This document shows, piece by piece, positions 22,666-34,391 of a stretch of 64,000 nt of DNA (the first letter of the stretch is position 1; each line of letters begins with the position of its first letter). Both the position numbers and the translations under genes were made by a program. Where the stretch lies: positions 23,300,558 to 23,364,557 of the forward strand of contig NC_030388.2 of assembly GCF_001625215.2 (NCBI RefSeq). The letters run 5' to 3'. The notes beneath the pieces are model-generated. The model was not told where the DNA came from. It worked only from the letters and a program-made list of their open reading frames with translations, and did not search any database. The DNA comes from Daucus carota subsp. sativus. Taxonomy: Eukaryota > Streptophyta > Magnoliopsida > Apiales > Apiaceae.

Positions 22666-25014
22666 TCAGCTGCTGATATCAAAGTATCTTGGATCCTCTG
22701 GAAAATGATATTCCACATTCAGCTGCATTGAGTAAACAATATATCTTTAGTTAAACATCTTTTGAGTGACACGTATTAAGAAATTCAAAAATTTACACTA
22801 GTGACTAGTCTTTTCATCCCAAAAAAAGTTGTCATCCAGAGCCCTAACTGAAAAAAGAAAAAAAGAGTTTTTAAGACCGATTTCAGAGGAATGTTCCAAT
22901 ACAACTTCTGTTATCATCTAATATTCTATATATATTCTAATTAGACGGTGCAAGAGTTAAGTTTCACTCTGATTTGGCCATTTTTGCACCCTGTGATAGT
23001 TTCTAGCAGGAGTTAACCTATTGAAACTGCCACTGGTTAATTATAAACTAATAAAATCCAGCTGTACTAATAGCACACAAGGACAAGGCACTTTTGAAAT
23101 GAAGGCTTGTGATCAGCAACTTACATAGACCGTCATAATCATGCAATTAACGCCACAATCAGAATGACAATCACAGTAACATTAATAAGGGACTATGATT
23201 CCCCTAACAGGCAACTTCATGTGAGCATATAACTTAATAGGCAACTTGACACAAGCATATACTAATGCCCAAGAAAAAAACTACACCATGTCAAAGAACT
23301 AAGATAATTGAATGCACTTGGAACTATGAAACGAACACAACGCACCTTTCCTCATCAGCGACAGAATGGCGCTGAGAGAAAACCACCCTCAGATCGTTGT
23401 ACAGATAGATTTTCCTCTCTTCGTTATCTATTTTACTTCGCAGCTGTGACAGAAATTTAAATTTGCCTTTCTCAACTGATCTTGAACACTTTCTAGGAGA
23501 AGGGCATAGAAACCGGATATGAAGAGCATACCGCAGTGCACCTACACTGCCAGGATTCCAATTGACCTTGGAACAAACATGAGCAGATTTCAGGTCAGGT
23601 AGATGTCACCGATCCAACCAGTCAAAATCCTTGCCACCAGTCCTCTGTTCTACATCAGTTTTACTGCTGGTCCCAAAACCTTCACTAACTCTGACAACTT
23701 CATCAGATTAATACATCTCCGAAACTTGCAGATTTTCATTCTTCATGTCTAAAGTTTACCAATGCTCTTTCTTGTTGCTTTTTGCAGTCATGATATGATC
23801 ATCACGATATAAGCCGGTTTACACTTGTTTATACCATGTAAAACTTCATCTTAGACTTCTCTAGCGTCAATGTACTTCAAGCTTAAAATCAAGCACAGTT
23901 TCCGGCAGATCCACTTGCAAATGGTTTGTGCTTTACATTGTCTATAGTAGTGAACTATATATATCATGCAAATTCTCAGTAGTCAGTACAGTTGAACCAG
24001 AGTAATAAAGTAGACAAAAGATCAGATCACATCAGTTACTACATTATATGTTGAAGACGCAGGGTGAATGAGGACTATAACTGCATGGCTGTAAAAAAAA
24101 CTGTCAGGACTGACAGAGTGACAGGGAGATGTTGTACCTCGTTCCAATAAATTCTAGCTAAAATGGCTGTCTTTTGACGATTACATAAACGTTAAAACAA
24201 TAAATAGTCACAGATAAATAAATGATTGGTGATACTTGTACACATGCCAAAACCCAATATCCAGTCATCACTTTGGCATTACATTTCTAGTAGAACTACA
24301 GAAGAGGAAGACACAAGTTAAGCCTAGAGTACGAAGTATTGGCAGGAAAATCATCTAGCACAGCAATGCACAGAAAATCATTAGTTAAAGGAGTTGGTTA
24401 AAATGTTAGGCAAAGGATCAAGATTGAATTTTTCATGACAGCGTATAAGTTATAATAGAACTTTGGCACTATAAAGAACAAAATACTAACAATGGGCTGA
24501 TTATCAGTGTATTTCACAAACTACACACAAACATATACCATATTGCCAATGGTCATACACTTAATACTTCAACTCCGTAAAATAAACATAATACTTCAAC
24601 TCAGTAAAATTTACTGTTGCTTGTCTTGGTTACTGATAATTGACGAACTAACCTCTAGACATCCATTATCCCAACAATCCAACACCTCATAAATAAACTA
24701 ATAAAGACTGATGAGATAATAAAGGTTACAAAAAAAATAATTATCCCTGTAATCATCTATTTAAATTTAAGTTATCAGCAAACTCAAAAATCATACTTCA
24801 CACATTTTCTAAGGACATTATCTAGTACCATTGTCTCTTCCAGTTGATTTGCTCCATTATCATTTCTGGTGTGACTTGGCGCACCATCACCGTCTTTCTC
24901 TTCATTCTTGCTTAAAAGAGCTTCAAGAAGCATACTACAAGAACCATCTTCAATAATTTAGTCAAAAAAAAAACCATCTTCAATAAGAGGCCAAGCGTCA
25001 GATTCACCACATAC
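22666..25014 (-). pseudogene. decayed host gene, at least three exons, family not identified
   Basis: Three minus-strand blocks look like exons of one plant gene. Block 1 (24797-25014, acceptor TTTTAG) reads VCGESDAWPLIEDG and then SCSMLLEALLSKNEEKDGDG; the join carries an insertion of about 30 bp that repeats ATTGAAGATGG. Block 2 (about 23348-23791) reads ...GGKDFDWLDR, a stop, ...NPGSVGALRYALHIRFLCPS and KIYLYNDLRVVFSQRHSVAD, with donor AG|GTGCGT; it has about three in-frame stops. Block 3 (22666-22721, acceptor ATGCAG) reads LNVEYHFPEDPRYFDISS and a stop, but joins block 2 one base out of phase. The motifs look like a conserved plant protein I cannot name. The copy is not functional as read and lies between two direct repeats. 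Confidence 0.7.
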
Positions 25015-25042
25015 CTAAAATCGGACATAATCAAGGATGATA

Positions 25043-25343
25043 ATGTGTCCTAAAGCTAAGGATTAACACCCATCTATCTAGAACCCTGTCTTTCTTGCTC
25101 TAGTATCAAGAATTTTATTCAGCTAAGACTAAATTAATTTCTAATTTTAGCTCAAATTCAACTAATCTTCACGCTACTATGTAATAACATAAATTATGTC
25201 AAACTGTAGATTTCCTTTCACTAAAAAAACAATCTGCAACCAATTAAGGCATAAAAGTACTGTAAAGTTGTATCTTGGTTTCGAATCTTTATCTCATTTC
25301 ATCCGAATAATCATTAGAAATCGAACAAGAACTAAGATTATCA
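25043..25343 (+). repeat. right copy of the ~300-bp direct repeat
   Basis: Partner of 21813-22114, same orientation, about 3.2 kb away. It begins 29 bp upstream of the first pseudogene exon and ends 60 bp from the EC1 stop codon. No polypurine tract, primer-binding site or target duplication supports reading the pair as LTRs. Confidence 0.9.
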
Positions 25344-25402
25344 CATAGATGAAACAGAAACTTTATTCACATATAATTATTGACTACAAAAATAAGGAGT
25401 TT

Positions 25403-25822
25403 TTATCCCATCAAAGGAGCTAGAGCATGAGACATATTTATAGTGACATTGCCGGTGTGCGGAGGAGAGGTGACACTAGAGTTGGATGCATCACAATAGC
25501 CGCGAAGAATGTCACCCTCTTCAGAGGTGAACCCGAGTGAGCCAAGCATCGAAGGCCAGCAATCATGTCCAATAATCCTTATGGCACGACAGCAACTCGG
25601 GCCTAGGTAGGCCTCTCCATTGAGGAAGAAAAGAATGACTTCCCCGGTGCAGGACTGGAGCTTGAACAAAGAGTCCCAACAAGTAGATGAGCCGTCTTGG
25701 TCGAGTTTTAGCCGGGTTGCTAAAGATGAATTTGAGATCAACAATGGCCGGGGCATTACAATGGTGAATATGTAGCATGATGCAATGAACATGCAGAGAA
25801 CTAGCTTGGAAGAGTTGGCCAT
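25403..25822 (-). CDS. egg-cell-secreted EC1-like protein (prolamin-like/ECA1 family)
   Basis: A single exon of 139 aa, as usual for this family. Residues 1-23 or so form a secretion signal (KLVLCMFIASCYIFTIVM). The mature part has six cysteines at 48, 58, 77, 78, 88 and 110, in the pattern CW-x8-C ... CC ... CW ... C, which should form three disulphides. The stretches CTGEVILFFLNGEAYLGPSC and LGFTSEEGDILRGYC correspond to the two EC1 signatures. In Arabidopsis, EC1 proteins are secreted by the egg cell when sperm arrive and activate the sperm for gamete fusion; the same role is inferred here. A TATA box lies about 45 bp upstream. Expression should be limited to the egg cell if the orthology holds. 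Confidence 0.92.
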   Translation of the reverse strand: MANSSKLVLCMFIASCYIFTIVMPRPLLISNSSLATRLKLDQDGSSTCWDSLFKLQSCTGEVILFFLNGEAYLGPSCCRAIRIIGHDCWPSMLGSLGFTSEEGDILRGYCDASNSSVTSPPHTGNVTINMSHALAPLMG

Positions 25823-25870
25823 AGTTTGGAGAAGAGGAAAACAAAATATTTTGGGAGATCTTTGTAGCTC

Positions 25871-25878
25871 ATTTTATA
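25871..25878 (-). promoter_or_regulatory. TATA box of the EC1-like gene
   Basis: The minus strand reads TATAAAAT about 50 bp before the start codon, at a fitting distance for a gene with a short leader. Confidence 0.6.
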
Positions 25879-25879
25879 G

Positions 25880-26535
25880 GCAGATGAAGATAACTGAAGT
25901 TTTAAGAGGGCAAGCCAAAGTTCACAAAACTTAATTGCTTCATCAAGTTTTTTAAGAGGGCAAACCAAAGTTTACAAAAATTAATATTTAAATATTAATT
26001 GGTTGATTAATGTTTCAAAATATCTCAAAAGTCCTATTATCTATTCTCTCATTTTTTTAGACTCTGCTTCATACTTTTTGCCTATAAACATATACCAAGT
26101 TATTTGATGAATAAATAATTATGGCCTTGTTCGACTATTAGTATTTTAAAAAAATAAGTTACTTACTTTATTAAATAAGTAAATAATGTTTAATATTTAA
26201 TATTTATTTAATATTTGATATTTAAGCAAGGTCTAGGATCACTAGAAAAAACATCTCTTACAATAAGTTAACATAATGAAAAAAATTCAATTATTTAGAG
26301 TGGCTTTCAAAACAAATTTTACCGAAGGTCTCATTATTACTAATTTTATAAAAAAACACCCGTTTAAACAAATCAATTTAATACGAAAAGCTTGGTTATT
26401 TTAAACGGATTTCAAAATATTAGGTAACTTTGATTTTGATGTGAAGAATGATTTAAACTATCTGTAAAGAAAACAATTCAACATTGCTTATATCAAAACG
26501 ATTTTTTTTTTAAACCATAATCCCAGCCCAATAAC
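25880..26535. other. intergenic AT-rich DNA between EC1 and eL33 genes
   Basis: Divergent promoter region. A short repeat TTTTAAGAGGGCAARCCAAAGT occurs twice (about 25897 and 25950). No gene is seen. Confidence 0.5.
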
Positions 26536-26539
26536 TTAA

Positions 26540-26700
26540 ACACCCAATATGGGCCTATCCATAAATCTTTAGAACAACTAAAAATCCCGAGAACAGGAAA
26601 AACCAGCTATTCAGCCCATACATATACACACACATTCTATATAACCAACATATGAATTAGGGTTTCTTACTTCTTCTCCGCCAGCATCCTCTCAGAGTAT
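26540..26700 (+). promoter_or_regulatory. ribosomal-protein promoter: site II elements, TATA, telo-box
   Basis: The region has TGGGCC/GCCCA motifs (for example ATGGGCCTA near 26549 and CAGCCCATA near 26611), a TATA-like CTATATAAC at about 26637, and TTAGGGTTT near 26658, the plant telo-box. Site II plus telo-box is the known signature of plant translation-machinery genes and of dividing-cell expression. A 5' UTR splice donor (CAG|GTAAGC) may lie at 26703. Confidence 0.7.
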
Positions 26701-26733
26701 CAGGTAAGCGGCACCTTCTCAATTCAACCAAAA

Positions 26734-26870
26734 ATGGTCAAGGGCAGGCAAGGCGAGCGTGTCAGGTAACATCCATATCTCTCTCTCTCTCTCTCTCTCT
26801 CCCCCTCTCCCTCTCCCTCCCTCTCTCCCTCTCTCCCTCTCCCTCCATCTCTCCCCTTATTCTCTCCCTC

Positions 26871-26907
<37 letters not shown>

Positions 26908-27346
26908 CCTCTCTCTCTCTCCTGAACTGATAATGTTTGTGCTTGGCAGGCTCTATGTGCGAGGAACAATCTTGGGCTACAAGAGATCGAAATCAAACCA
27001 GTACCCCAACACATCTTTAGTTCAGATTGAAGGAGTGAACACAAAGGAAGAGGTCTCATGGTACCAAGGCAAGCGCGTGGCTTACATTTACAAGGCCAAA
27101 GTTAAGGTTAAGGGGTCCCATTATCGTTGCATTTGGGGCAAGGTCATTAGGCCTCATGGTAACACCGGTATTGTTCGTGCTAAGTTCACCTCCAATCTCC
27201 CACCCAAATCCATGGTAATGTATAGATACAAGCTGCTTGTATGCATAAGCTGTTGAAATGTGAATAAGTATTGATTTTTTGTTGTTGGTGTTGTTTCGGT
27301 GTAGGGATCGAGGGTGAGGGTCATGATGTTCCCGAGCAATATATGA
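26734..27346 (+). CDS. RPL35A: 60S ribosomal protein eL33 (RPL35A)
   Basis: Three exons, join(26734..26765, 26950..27214, 27305..27346), give 112 aa, the normal length for this protein. It starts [20 protein letters not shown], has [20 protein letters not shown] and the highly conserved [17 protein letters not shown] near the C-terminus, and ends RVMMFPSNI. It is a structural protein of the large cytosolic ribosomal subunit. All introns are GT-AG. Intron 1 is almost entirely a pyrimidine microsatellite. The upstream site II and telo-box motifs fit co-regulation with other ribosomal protein genes. Confidence 0.96.
26778..26922 (+). repeat. (CT)n / CCCTCT microsatellite filling intron 1 of eL33
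   Basis: About 145 bp of CT and CCCTCT units with few interruptions. It supplies an extended polypyrimidine tract for the 3' splice site at 26949 and is likely length-variable between individuals. Confidence 0.95.
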
Positions 27347-29502
27347 GGTACTACTCAGCTCATTGTGTTTCGTAATCTTGAATGGTTGTTTGAATTTATT
27401 TGATTTAATTGGCTGTTAGTTGATGAAGTTAAGTTGTGTTGTTGCATGTATGTTCACAATTGCTAATGTACTGCACACATTAATTTTTTTAATATTGTAT
27501 TGTAAAAGGTTTTTTTTTGTTGGTTGCAAATGTTGATCCTTGACTATATACTGCACCCCCCTCCCCACCCCCTAAATTTTGGTATAACAATAAGTCTGTA
27601 ATAGGATTAGAAGGTTAAATTGTGTTTTACTGTGGAATTTGTTAAATTGTGTTGTAAATAATGGTTTGTTGGCAAGTCTAATATATTTAAATAAGGATAC
27701 TTGAATGTGGAGGCTTTTATACATTGTTCTTGACAAGCCACCGTTATGCTCTACTATGTTGATTGGAAGCATTTGGAATTTACTTGCATTTGTGGGGAAG
27801 AACCTATTAGAGCCGATAAATAAATCATGTTCTATTACTTGTATCATGTTTGTCATAGTAATACAGCAGGGAAACCAACTGCTTAAAACAAATATGTACC
27901 CACTGAATTTGTCAGTACATGTCCTTGATATGTAACCTTGCTCTCTGGTTTTAGGTAACAGTTTTCCCCGGTAAGGGGGATGTCCTGGTGCTTTAGAGCA
28001 TTTTTTTTATTCAAATGTTGTGTTTGGTCCAATTTCAATGGAAGTAGGGAGAAGGGAATGAAATATGAGATACATTCTTGATTTTTTTTTTCCTTCCTCC
28101 CTTTCATTCCTAGCAAATTGAATTAGAGCTTAAACTTACTGAATTAAGGAGAAAAGCTCCGATTTCTATATTACTCACTTTTTTCATACATCAACTTAAT
28201 AAAATTGACCTCGTTAAGTCGTTATATTTACTCTTCCTTCATACCTCAATTTTTTCTCTTATAGTTTTGTTCACAATTCCCATCTCATTCCATTTCAATT
28301 TATCTCCCTGAACTAACAGAGCATTAATGTTTCATACTGCATGTGTTTTTTTGGTTCTTATATGCACATGCACATACGTATTTGTTTGATGAATTTATTA
28401 TAACTCACTGTAATTTTGTCTCTCATATCAGGATCACTGTACTGGTGGAAACATGTCATTGCTTGCTTTGGAAGGGTTTTGCTGACCAGGTCGAAGCCAG
28501 TGATGTATTAGATAGATTTTTTTCCGGTGCAAACTTAGAATCTAAGACTTTGGTTTTATGTAATTTCTGGGTGTTGAGAAAGACTAGTATTTGGCATAAT
28601 TTTTGTTCATTTAAATTGCGATACTTGAAATCTTTGGATGAGAATGACCATTTTATTATAACTTTGTGGATTCTTATCCTCTACTGCTTTTTAAAACCAA
28701 ATTAGACTGAATAGCCAGTGAATTAGCCTAAGAGATATGGTAATAGTGGTTTTGGTTTGCTTCGTGTCTGCCTTGCAGAAGTTGCTACAGATTGTTTTTT
28801 GTAGTAGATTGTTTATACTTCCTATTTCTGTAAGTTGATTAAGAGGTTTTTTTCCGTAAAAATTAGAAGTTTGTTGAGTCGCTCATCAGGTCTGGATTGG
28901 TATTTCATTTTTACCTAAAATCCTGTATGATCGTTGTTTTGATTCTAGTAATACTTTTTCCCCAAGACCTTGAGATTCAGTTCGAGAACACACACTCTTT
29001 TAGTTTGTGTTGATGCATTCGAACATAATAACAACCGTTTTTCAAGTCTAATGATTTAGTTTTTCTGTTTTGTGGTTGCTCATATGATCAATAGTTAATG
29101 TATGCTGACTGTTTTGCCGTGTTGATTCAATTGCTTAAGACTCTCTACGAGCCCCATTTTCAGGCTAAAGCACGCTTTGCTTGTAATTGAGTTCTATATT
29201 TTTCTGTAAAATGCGTTCTTAAATCACATGTCAGTCACCTTTTATACAGGAATTCCCTCAGAAATGTGGAATATCTAAGAATCAAAGTCTGTGATTACAT
29301 AATATAATTCAACTAAAAGTCTTATGATCACTTTGCGTATATCAGAATGGTCAACACACCCTCCATTCCAAATTCAGATCTTTTCGTCTTGGAAGAACAC
29401 ACACATTGAGTTCTATTACATAGTAATGTATATTCTACAGCATCAATAGTTCTTTGCATCGTCTTCAAGTTCAATCTCCTTATTTGAACTGAATCAAACT
29501 CG
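27347..29502. other. intergenic region, no gene seen
   Basis: Contains the 3' UTR of eL33 and the promoter of the first transporter gene. There are T-rich runs and scattered short frames, none with family motifs. A stretch at 28020-28310 with GTTTGGTCCAATTTCAATGG and later CCATTTCAATTTATC may be a worn MITE. About 29230-29500 is similar to 31860-32123 and belongs to the tandem duplication that made the transporter pair. Confidence 0.5.
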
Positions 29503-30789
29503 ATGTTGGCAATAACGGGGAACCGATTCTATACAGTAGGACTCATATCAGCCTGGTACTCATCAAACATTGGGATTTTATTGTTGAACAAATATCTGTT
29601 AAGCGACTATGGATTCAAGTACCCGATTTTTTTAACTATGTGTCACATGACAGCTTGTTCATTGCTGAGCTATGTTGCTGTTGTGCGGATGGAGCTGGTT
29701 CCTATGCAAATGCTCCGATCACAGAATCAGTTCTTTAAGATTTGTGTACTCAGTTTTGTCTTCTGTGCCTCTGTTATGAGTGGAAACATTTCGCTCAAGT
29801 ATCTGCCAGTGTCGTTGAATCGGGCTATTGGAGCTACCACGCCATTTTTTACTGCTGTGTTTGCGTATTTGATCACCATGAACACAGAGACTTTGCTCGT
29901 GTATGCTACTCTTGTTCCAGTAGTCATTGGAGTCGTAATTGCTAGCGGGGTACGAAAAAGATGAAAACTTGTTTCATGTGTTATATATTCTGTTTCGTTT
30001 CTCATTCTGTTTGATGTTCACTGATACCTCAGGAGGAGCCAAGTTTCCATCTCTTTGGATTTATAATGTGTGTTGGAGCTACGGCAGCTAGAGCACTCAA
30101 AACAGTGCTTCAAGGAGTTTTGCTTTCTTCAGAAGGGTAAAATTTCTTTCATATTCGTTTTACTATCCCTGAATAACATATGGTCATGCCAACTAGCCAA
30201 GTACCAAATTCTACTTCATTTGTTTGGATTTCTGTTGAATCTTTTTTATCTCTATATATAATTCAAGGGAGAAGATGAATTCTATGAATCTCCTCCTATA
30301 CATGGCTCCGGTAGCTGTTGTGCTACTACTTCCTGTAACACTTTATATGGAAGGAAATGTGGTAGAAATCACATTAGCTCTCTCCAGAGTAGATTTCAGG
30401 ATCGTGTGGTACCTGCTATTCAACTCCGTGCTTGCATATTTTGTGAATTTGGCAAACTTTTTAGTTACGAAGCACACCAGCGCTCTCACTGTCCAGGTAT
30501 CCTATCTTCCTTTCATTTTCTCAAAGTTAACCAACTGATTGTATAATATCAGAGAAAGTGTAGCTTAATTGAGTTAGAATGTGGCTTCATTAAGTTAGCC
30601 TTATTATTCACTATCCAGTAACAGAATCGTTTGTTCTTCCAGGTCTTAGGAAATGCTAAAGGAGCAGTTGCTGTGGTTGTCTCCATTTTTATTTTCAAAA
30701 ATCCTTTATCAGTAGTAGGAATGTTTGGTCACGCACTTACAGTTCTTGGGGTTATCCTCTACAGTGAAGCCAAGAAGCGTAGCAAATGA
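29503..30789 (+). CDS. UDP-sugar/triose-phosphate-type transporter, tandem copy 1
   Basis: Four exons, join(29503..29949, 30033..30136, 30268..30496, 30643..30789), give 308 aa. It belongs to the plant nucleotide-sugar/triose-phosphate translocator family (DMT superfamily) of Golgi membranes, closest in my memory to the Arabidopsis At3g11320/UUAT group. Shared marks are [83 protein letters not shown] and the Lys-rich end EAKKRSK, which may be an ER-exit/Golgi-retention signal. About ten membrane helices are expected. Compared with copy 2 it departs from the family at several usually fixed positions (SLNRAIG for SFNQAIG, SGEEPS for SGGEPS, GMFGHAL for GMLGYAL). The sugar carried cannot be read from sequence. 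Confidence 0.92.
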
Positions 30790-32123
30790 GACATCGCTTT
30801 AACATTTGTACACTGCACCTTATGAAAAAAACTTCTTTTAACCGGAATGTAGGGGGTCAGAATCCTGAATGAGATGCTGTATGTACTGTTCTACAGCTCT
30901 ACCACCACAGAAGTAAAGATGAACATCTCTTTTTTTTTTTTTTTTTTTTTCCGTTGTCATTTATTTAGAAAGATTTTTTTCTGAGCAAGGTGTAAAGTTG
31001 TCACACTTGCGCTTGACCCAGAATACGAGGGACTCAGGGAATGAATGTCAGACGAATTTATTAAGCATAATTTATCATCAATTCATCATAAATCATAATA
31101 TTCATTGTTTGTTACTAAGTCACATTGAATCTCTGCACTGGATAGTAATGGCAAAACATATTTGTATTATGCTGCAGTTAATCCAAGGACAAGTGAATTC
31201 CTAGATACTGTAGCTTTATATTCAGATCAAGTTTAATCTAATTAAGATTCAAGGTCTTCTGGACTTTCATGGTTAAGGGTTTGCATTTGAGCTTACCACA
31301 CAACATGAGCTTTTAATCACTAGTTAAGACCCTGCAAATTAAGTTGACTTGATATCTACATGCTCTATGTGAGAACTTGCCCCTGATCTGTACAAGTATA
31401 TCCACACTAAACCTCTTAATGACCTCTTTGGAAACATGCATTTTATTTGAAATAATGTATTCAATCAAATGACATGTATACATAAACAAAATAATCAGGA
31501 TGCAGAATTTTGTTGGAATCTGTATCACTTGAATATTACCAGAATTTGAAATGAAACTCAAATAATGTCATTTGAAACGAACTTTAAAACAAATTTGGAA
31601 TTTTTTTTGCCAAACTTGTACATTTGACTACCATGGACACTCAAAATCCGCAAAATTCATTCATATAACTCATGTACAGAGATATATTAGCCTCAGTAGA
31701 CCACGAGGTTAATTATTTAAATTTTCAATCTTCCGGATGCTATACCATAAATATACAATGTATCAAGCTTGCTGCTTATTTTGATTCAATTCCTTCAAGC
31801 TCAAGCCACATTCAAACAACTTTCAAGCTAAAGCACGCTTCCCTTGCGATTTAATTATATATATTGCTGCAAAATGTGATCTTAATCACATGTATATCTA
31901 AGAATCAAAGTCCAAATCTGAGAACTGTCTGAGTGATTGCATTATCCCATCGAAAAAAGAGAGTAGAATTTGATTAAGCTACAAGTCTGTGATCACTTTG
32001 CGTATATTAGAATGGTCTACACGCCCTACATTCCAATTTCAGATCTTCCACTGAGTTTTATTACATAATATCTTGTTACAACATCAATAGTGCCTGCATT
32101 TTCTTCGAGTTCAACTTCAAACT
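30790..32123. other. spacer between the tandem transporters
   Basis: Holds the 3' UTR of copy 1, an uninterrupted T run at about 30930-30951 and AT-rich sequence. The last 260 bp repeat the upstream region of copy 1 (for example TGATCACTTTGCGTATAT at both). No further gene is seen. Confidence 0.6.
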
Positions 32124-33534
32124 ATGTCAGCAATAACAGAGAGCCGATTCTATACAGTCGGACTCGTATTAGCATGGTACTCATCAAACATTGGGGTCTT
32201 ATTGCTGAACAAATATCTGTTAAGCAACTATGGATTCAAGTACCCGATTTTTTTAACTATGTGTCACATGATAGCTTGTTCTTTGTTGAGCTACGTGGCT
32301 GTGGTGTGGATGGAGCTGGTTCCTATGCAAATGATCCGATCACAGAATCAGTTCTTTAAGATTTGTGTGCTCAGTTTTGTCTTCTGTGCCTCTGTGGTGA
32401 GTGGAAATATTTCGCTTAAGTATTTGCCAGTGTCGTTCAATCAGGCTATTGGGGCTACCACGCCATTTTTTACTGCTGTGTTTGCGTATTTGATCACCAT
32501 GAACACGGAGGCTCTGCTCGTTTATGCCACTCTTATTCCAGTGGTCACTGGAGTCATCATTGCTAGCGGGGTATGAAAAAGATGAAAACTTTTTTCTTTT
32601 ATTATAAAATTCAAGAATCCTCTACGACGTTTCTCATTCTGTTTCATGTTCACTTTGTTACCTCAGGGGGAGCCTAGTTTCCATCTCTTTGGATTTATAA
32701 TGTGTGTTGGAGCTACGGCTGCTAGAGCACTCAAAACAGTGCTTCAAGGAGTTTTGCTTTCTTCAGAAGGGTAATTTCTTTCTCCTTTTCACTATCTTCA
32801 AAAATGCATATGGTAAAGCCAAGGACCAAAAACATTTTCCTATGTCTGGATATCTATTGAACCTTTTTATGTATATTTCATTCAAGGGAGAAGTTGAATT
32901 CCATGAATCTCCTCCTATACATGGCTCCTGTAGCTGTCGTGCTACTACTTCCTGTAACAATTTATATGGAAGGAAATGTGGTCGGCATCACATTAGCTCT
33001 ATCTCAAGTTGATTTCAGGATTGTTTGGTACCTGCTATTCAACTCCGCGCTTGCCTATTTTGTAAATTTGGCCAATTTTATGGTCACGAAGCACACCAGT
33101 GCTCTGACTCTCCAGGTACATTATCTTGCTTTTATTTTCTCATTCTTTTTAAAAATAAAATAAAATTTAAGAATCATTATCAGGGTAATGGAAGGAACTA
33201 AAGTGGTTATGCATGAAAAGCTTAATTAGAAGTAGTGACAATGTAACTATGATACCGCCAAGCTACTTGTACTTGAAATAATAGCAGAGAGGTTGTTTCT
33301 GCAGAGACCCTGACTCGAATACAAAGTGGCTTCGTTAAGGGAGTCTTTTATCCGCTATCCGGTAACATAATCTTTTTGTTCTTCCAGGTCTTGGGAAATG
33401 CTAAAGGAGCAGTCGCTGTGGTTGTCTCCATATTGATTTTCAAAAATCCCGTATCAGTCATAGGAATGCTTGGTTACGCACTTACAGTTTTTGGGGTGAT
33501 CCTCTACAGCGAAGCCAAGAAGCGTAGCAAATGA
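32124..33534 (+). CDS. UDP-sugar/triose-phosphate-type transporter, tandem copy 2
   Basis: Four exons, join(32124..32570, 32667..32770, 32887..33115, 33388..33534), give 308 aa. Exon lengths are identical to copy 1 (447, 104, 229, 147 nt), and the start codons lie 2,621 bp apart, so the pair arose by tandem duplication. This copy keeps the family consensus: [93 protein letters not shown] and [17 protein letters not shown]. It should be a Golgi membrane antiporter that brings a UDP-sugar into the lumen in exchange for UMP or a similar nucleotide. It probably keeps the ancestral role. Confidence 0.93.
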
Positions 33535-33769
33535 GACATCGCTTTAATATTTGTATACTGCACCTCGGATAAAAAGAAAATTCCTTCTAACGGGAATGAA
33601 GGGGATGAGAATGACGAAAGCCTTATACCAGCACCGAAGTAAAGAGGAACATGTATTCTTTTTGTTGTTCTTTAAGATTTGTTTAGAAAGAGATTTATAA
33701 TGTGGAAAAATATCTGAATTCTTTTATGTCAATTACATTAACTAAATACTCAACATTTTTCCGTTTTGT

Positions 33770-33840
33770 GGTTGGATAGCCCAAGTGGTGGGTTTATCCT
33801 CTGTTGTTTTCGGAGACCGGGTTCGACTCTGGCTCATCCG
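33770..33840 (+). mobile_element. short tRNA-derived SINE
   Basis: It has both Pol III promoter boxes at tRNA spacing: box A TAGCCCAAGTGG (33777-33788) and box B GGTTCGACTCT (33820-33830), followed by GGCTCATCCGAA and an A-rich stretch. The sequence does not fold as a full tRNA. It shares its second half with the fragment at 4296-4363. Confidence 0.7.
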
Positions 33841-34309
33841 AAAAATATAAGAACATATACTAAATTGTAAGGCATGAGCTTCTAGTGAAGATCCAAGATG
33901 CAAATCAAATTGGCTTGATACATAGATTTGCATTAGCCATTAGGAGAGCATGAGGTCGGGCACAATCTGCGTCACAACTCATGAGACGTGCAAATCACTG
34001 TTTTTAATTGCACTTGAGAGTTTTATAATTTGAAACATGACTAAAGTTAAAGTGCATGCCTACCTTCTTTTCGCATTCTATCGTGCATCTACCGCACGTT
34101 TGTGAGTCTAGCAATTTTCCACCCCTTCTATTGCGTCAGAGTATCTCCCTAGATCATTTTCCAAAAAAAAAAAAATATATTAAATATTGTCCAACACTAA
34201 GTTTTATATTTTTTATATATTGTTATTATTTGAAGAAAAAAAATTGGAGAGAGAATAGAAAAAAGAACGAATAAAATAAGAGATGAGTGAATAAAATGGA
34301 AGGAAATAT

Positions 34310-34391
<82 letters not shown>

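Noticed and set aside
21813-25343. The two 300-bp direct repeats as LTRs of a retrotransposon that captured a gene
   Set aside because: There is no target duplication, primer-binding site or polypurine tract, and the gene inside keeps introns. A DNA-level duplication fits better.
26724-27059. Arg/Glu-repeat open frame on the minus strand over eL33
   Set aside because: It is the antisense reading of the CT microsatellite and the eL33 exon.
28343-28705. 120-codon plus-strand open frame downstream of eL33
   Set aside because: Low-complexity, no splice or family support, in AT-rich intergenic DNA.
33770-33840. A functional tRNA gene
   Set aside because: Both Pol III boxes are present, but the sequence does not fold into a cloverleaf with acceptor stem; it is SINE-like.
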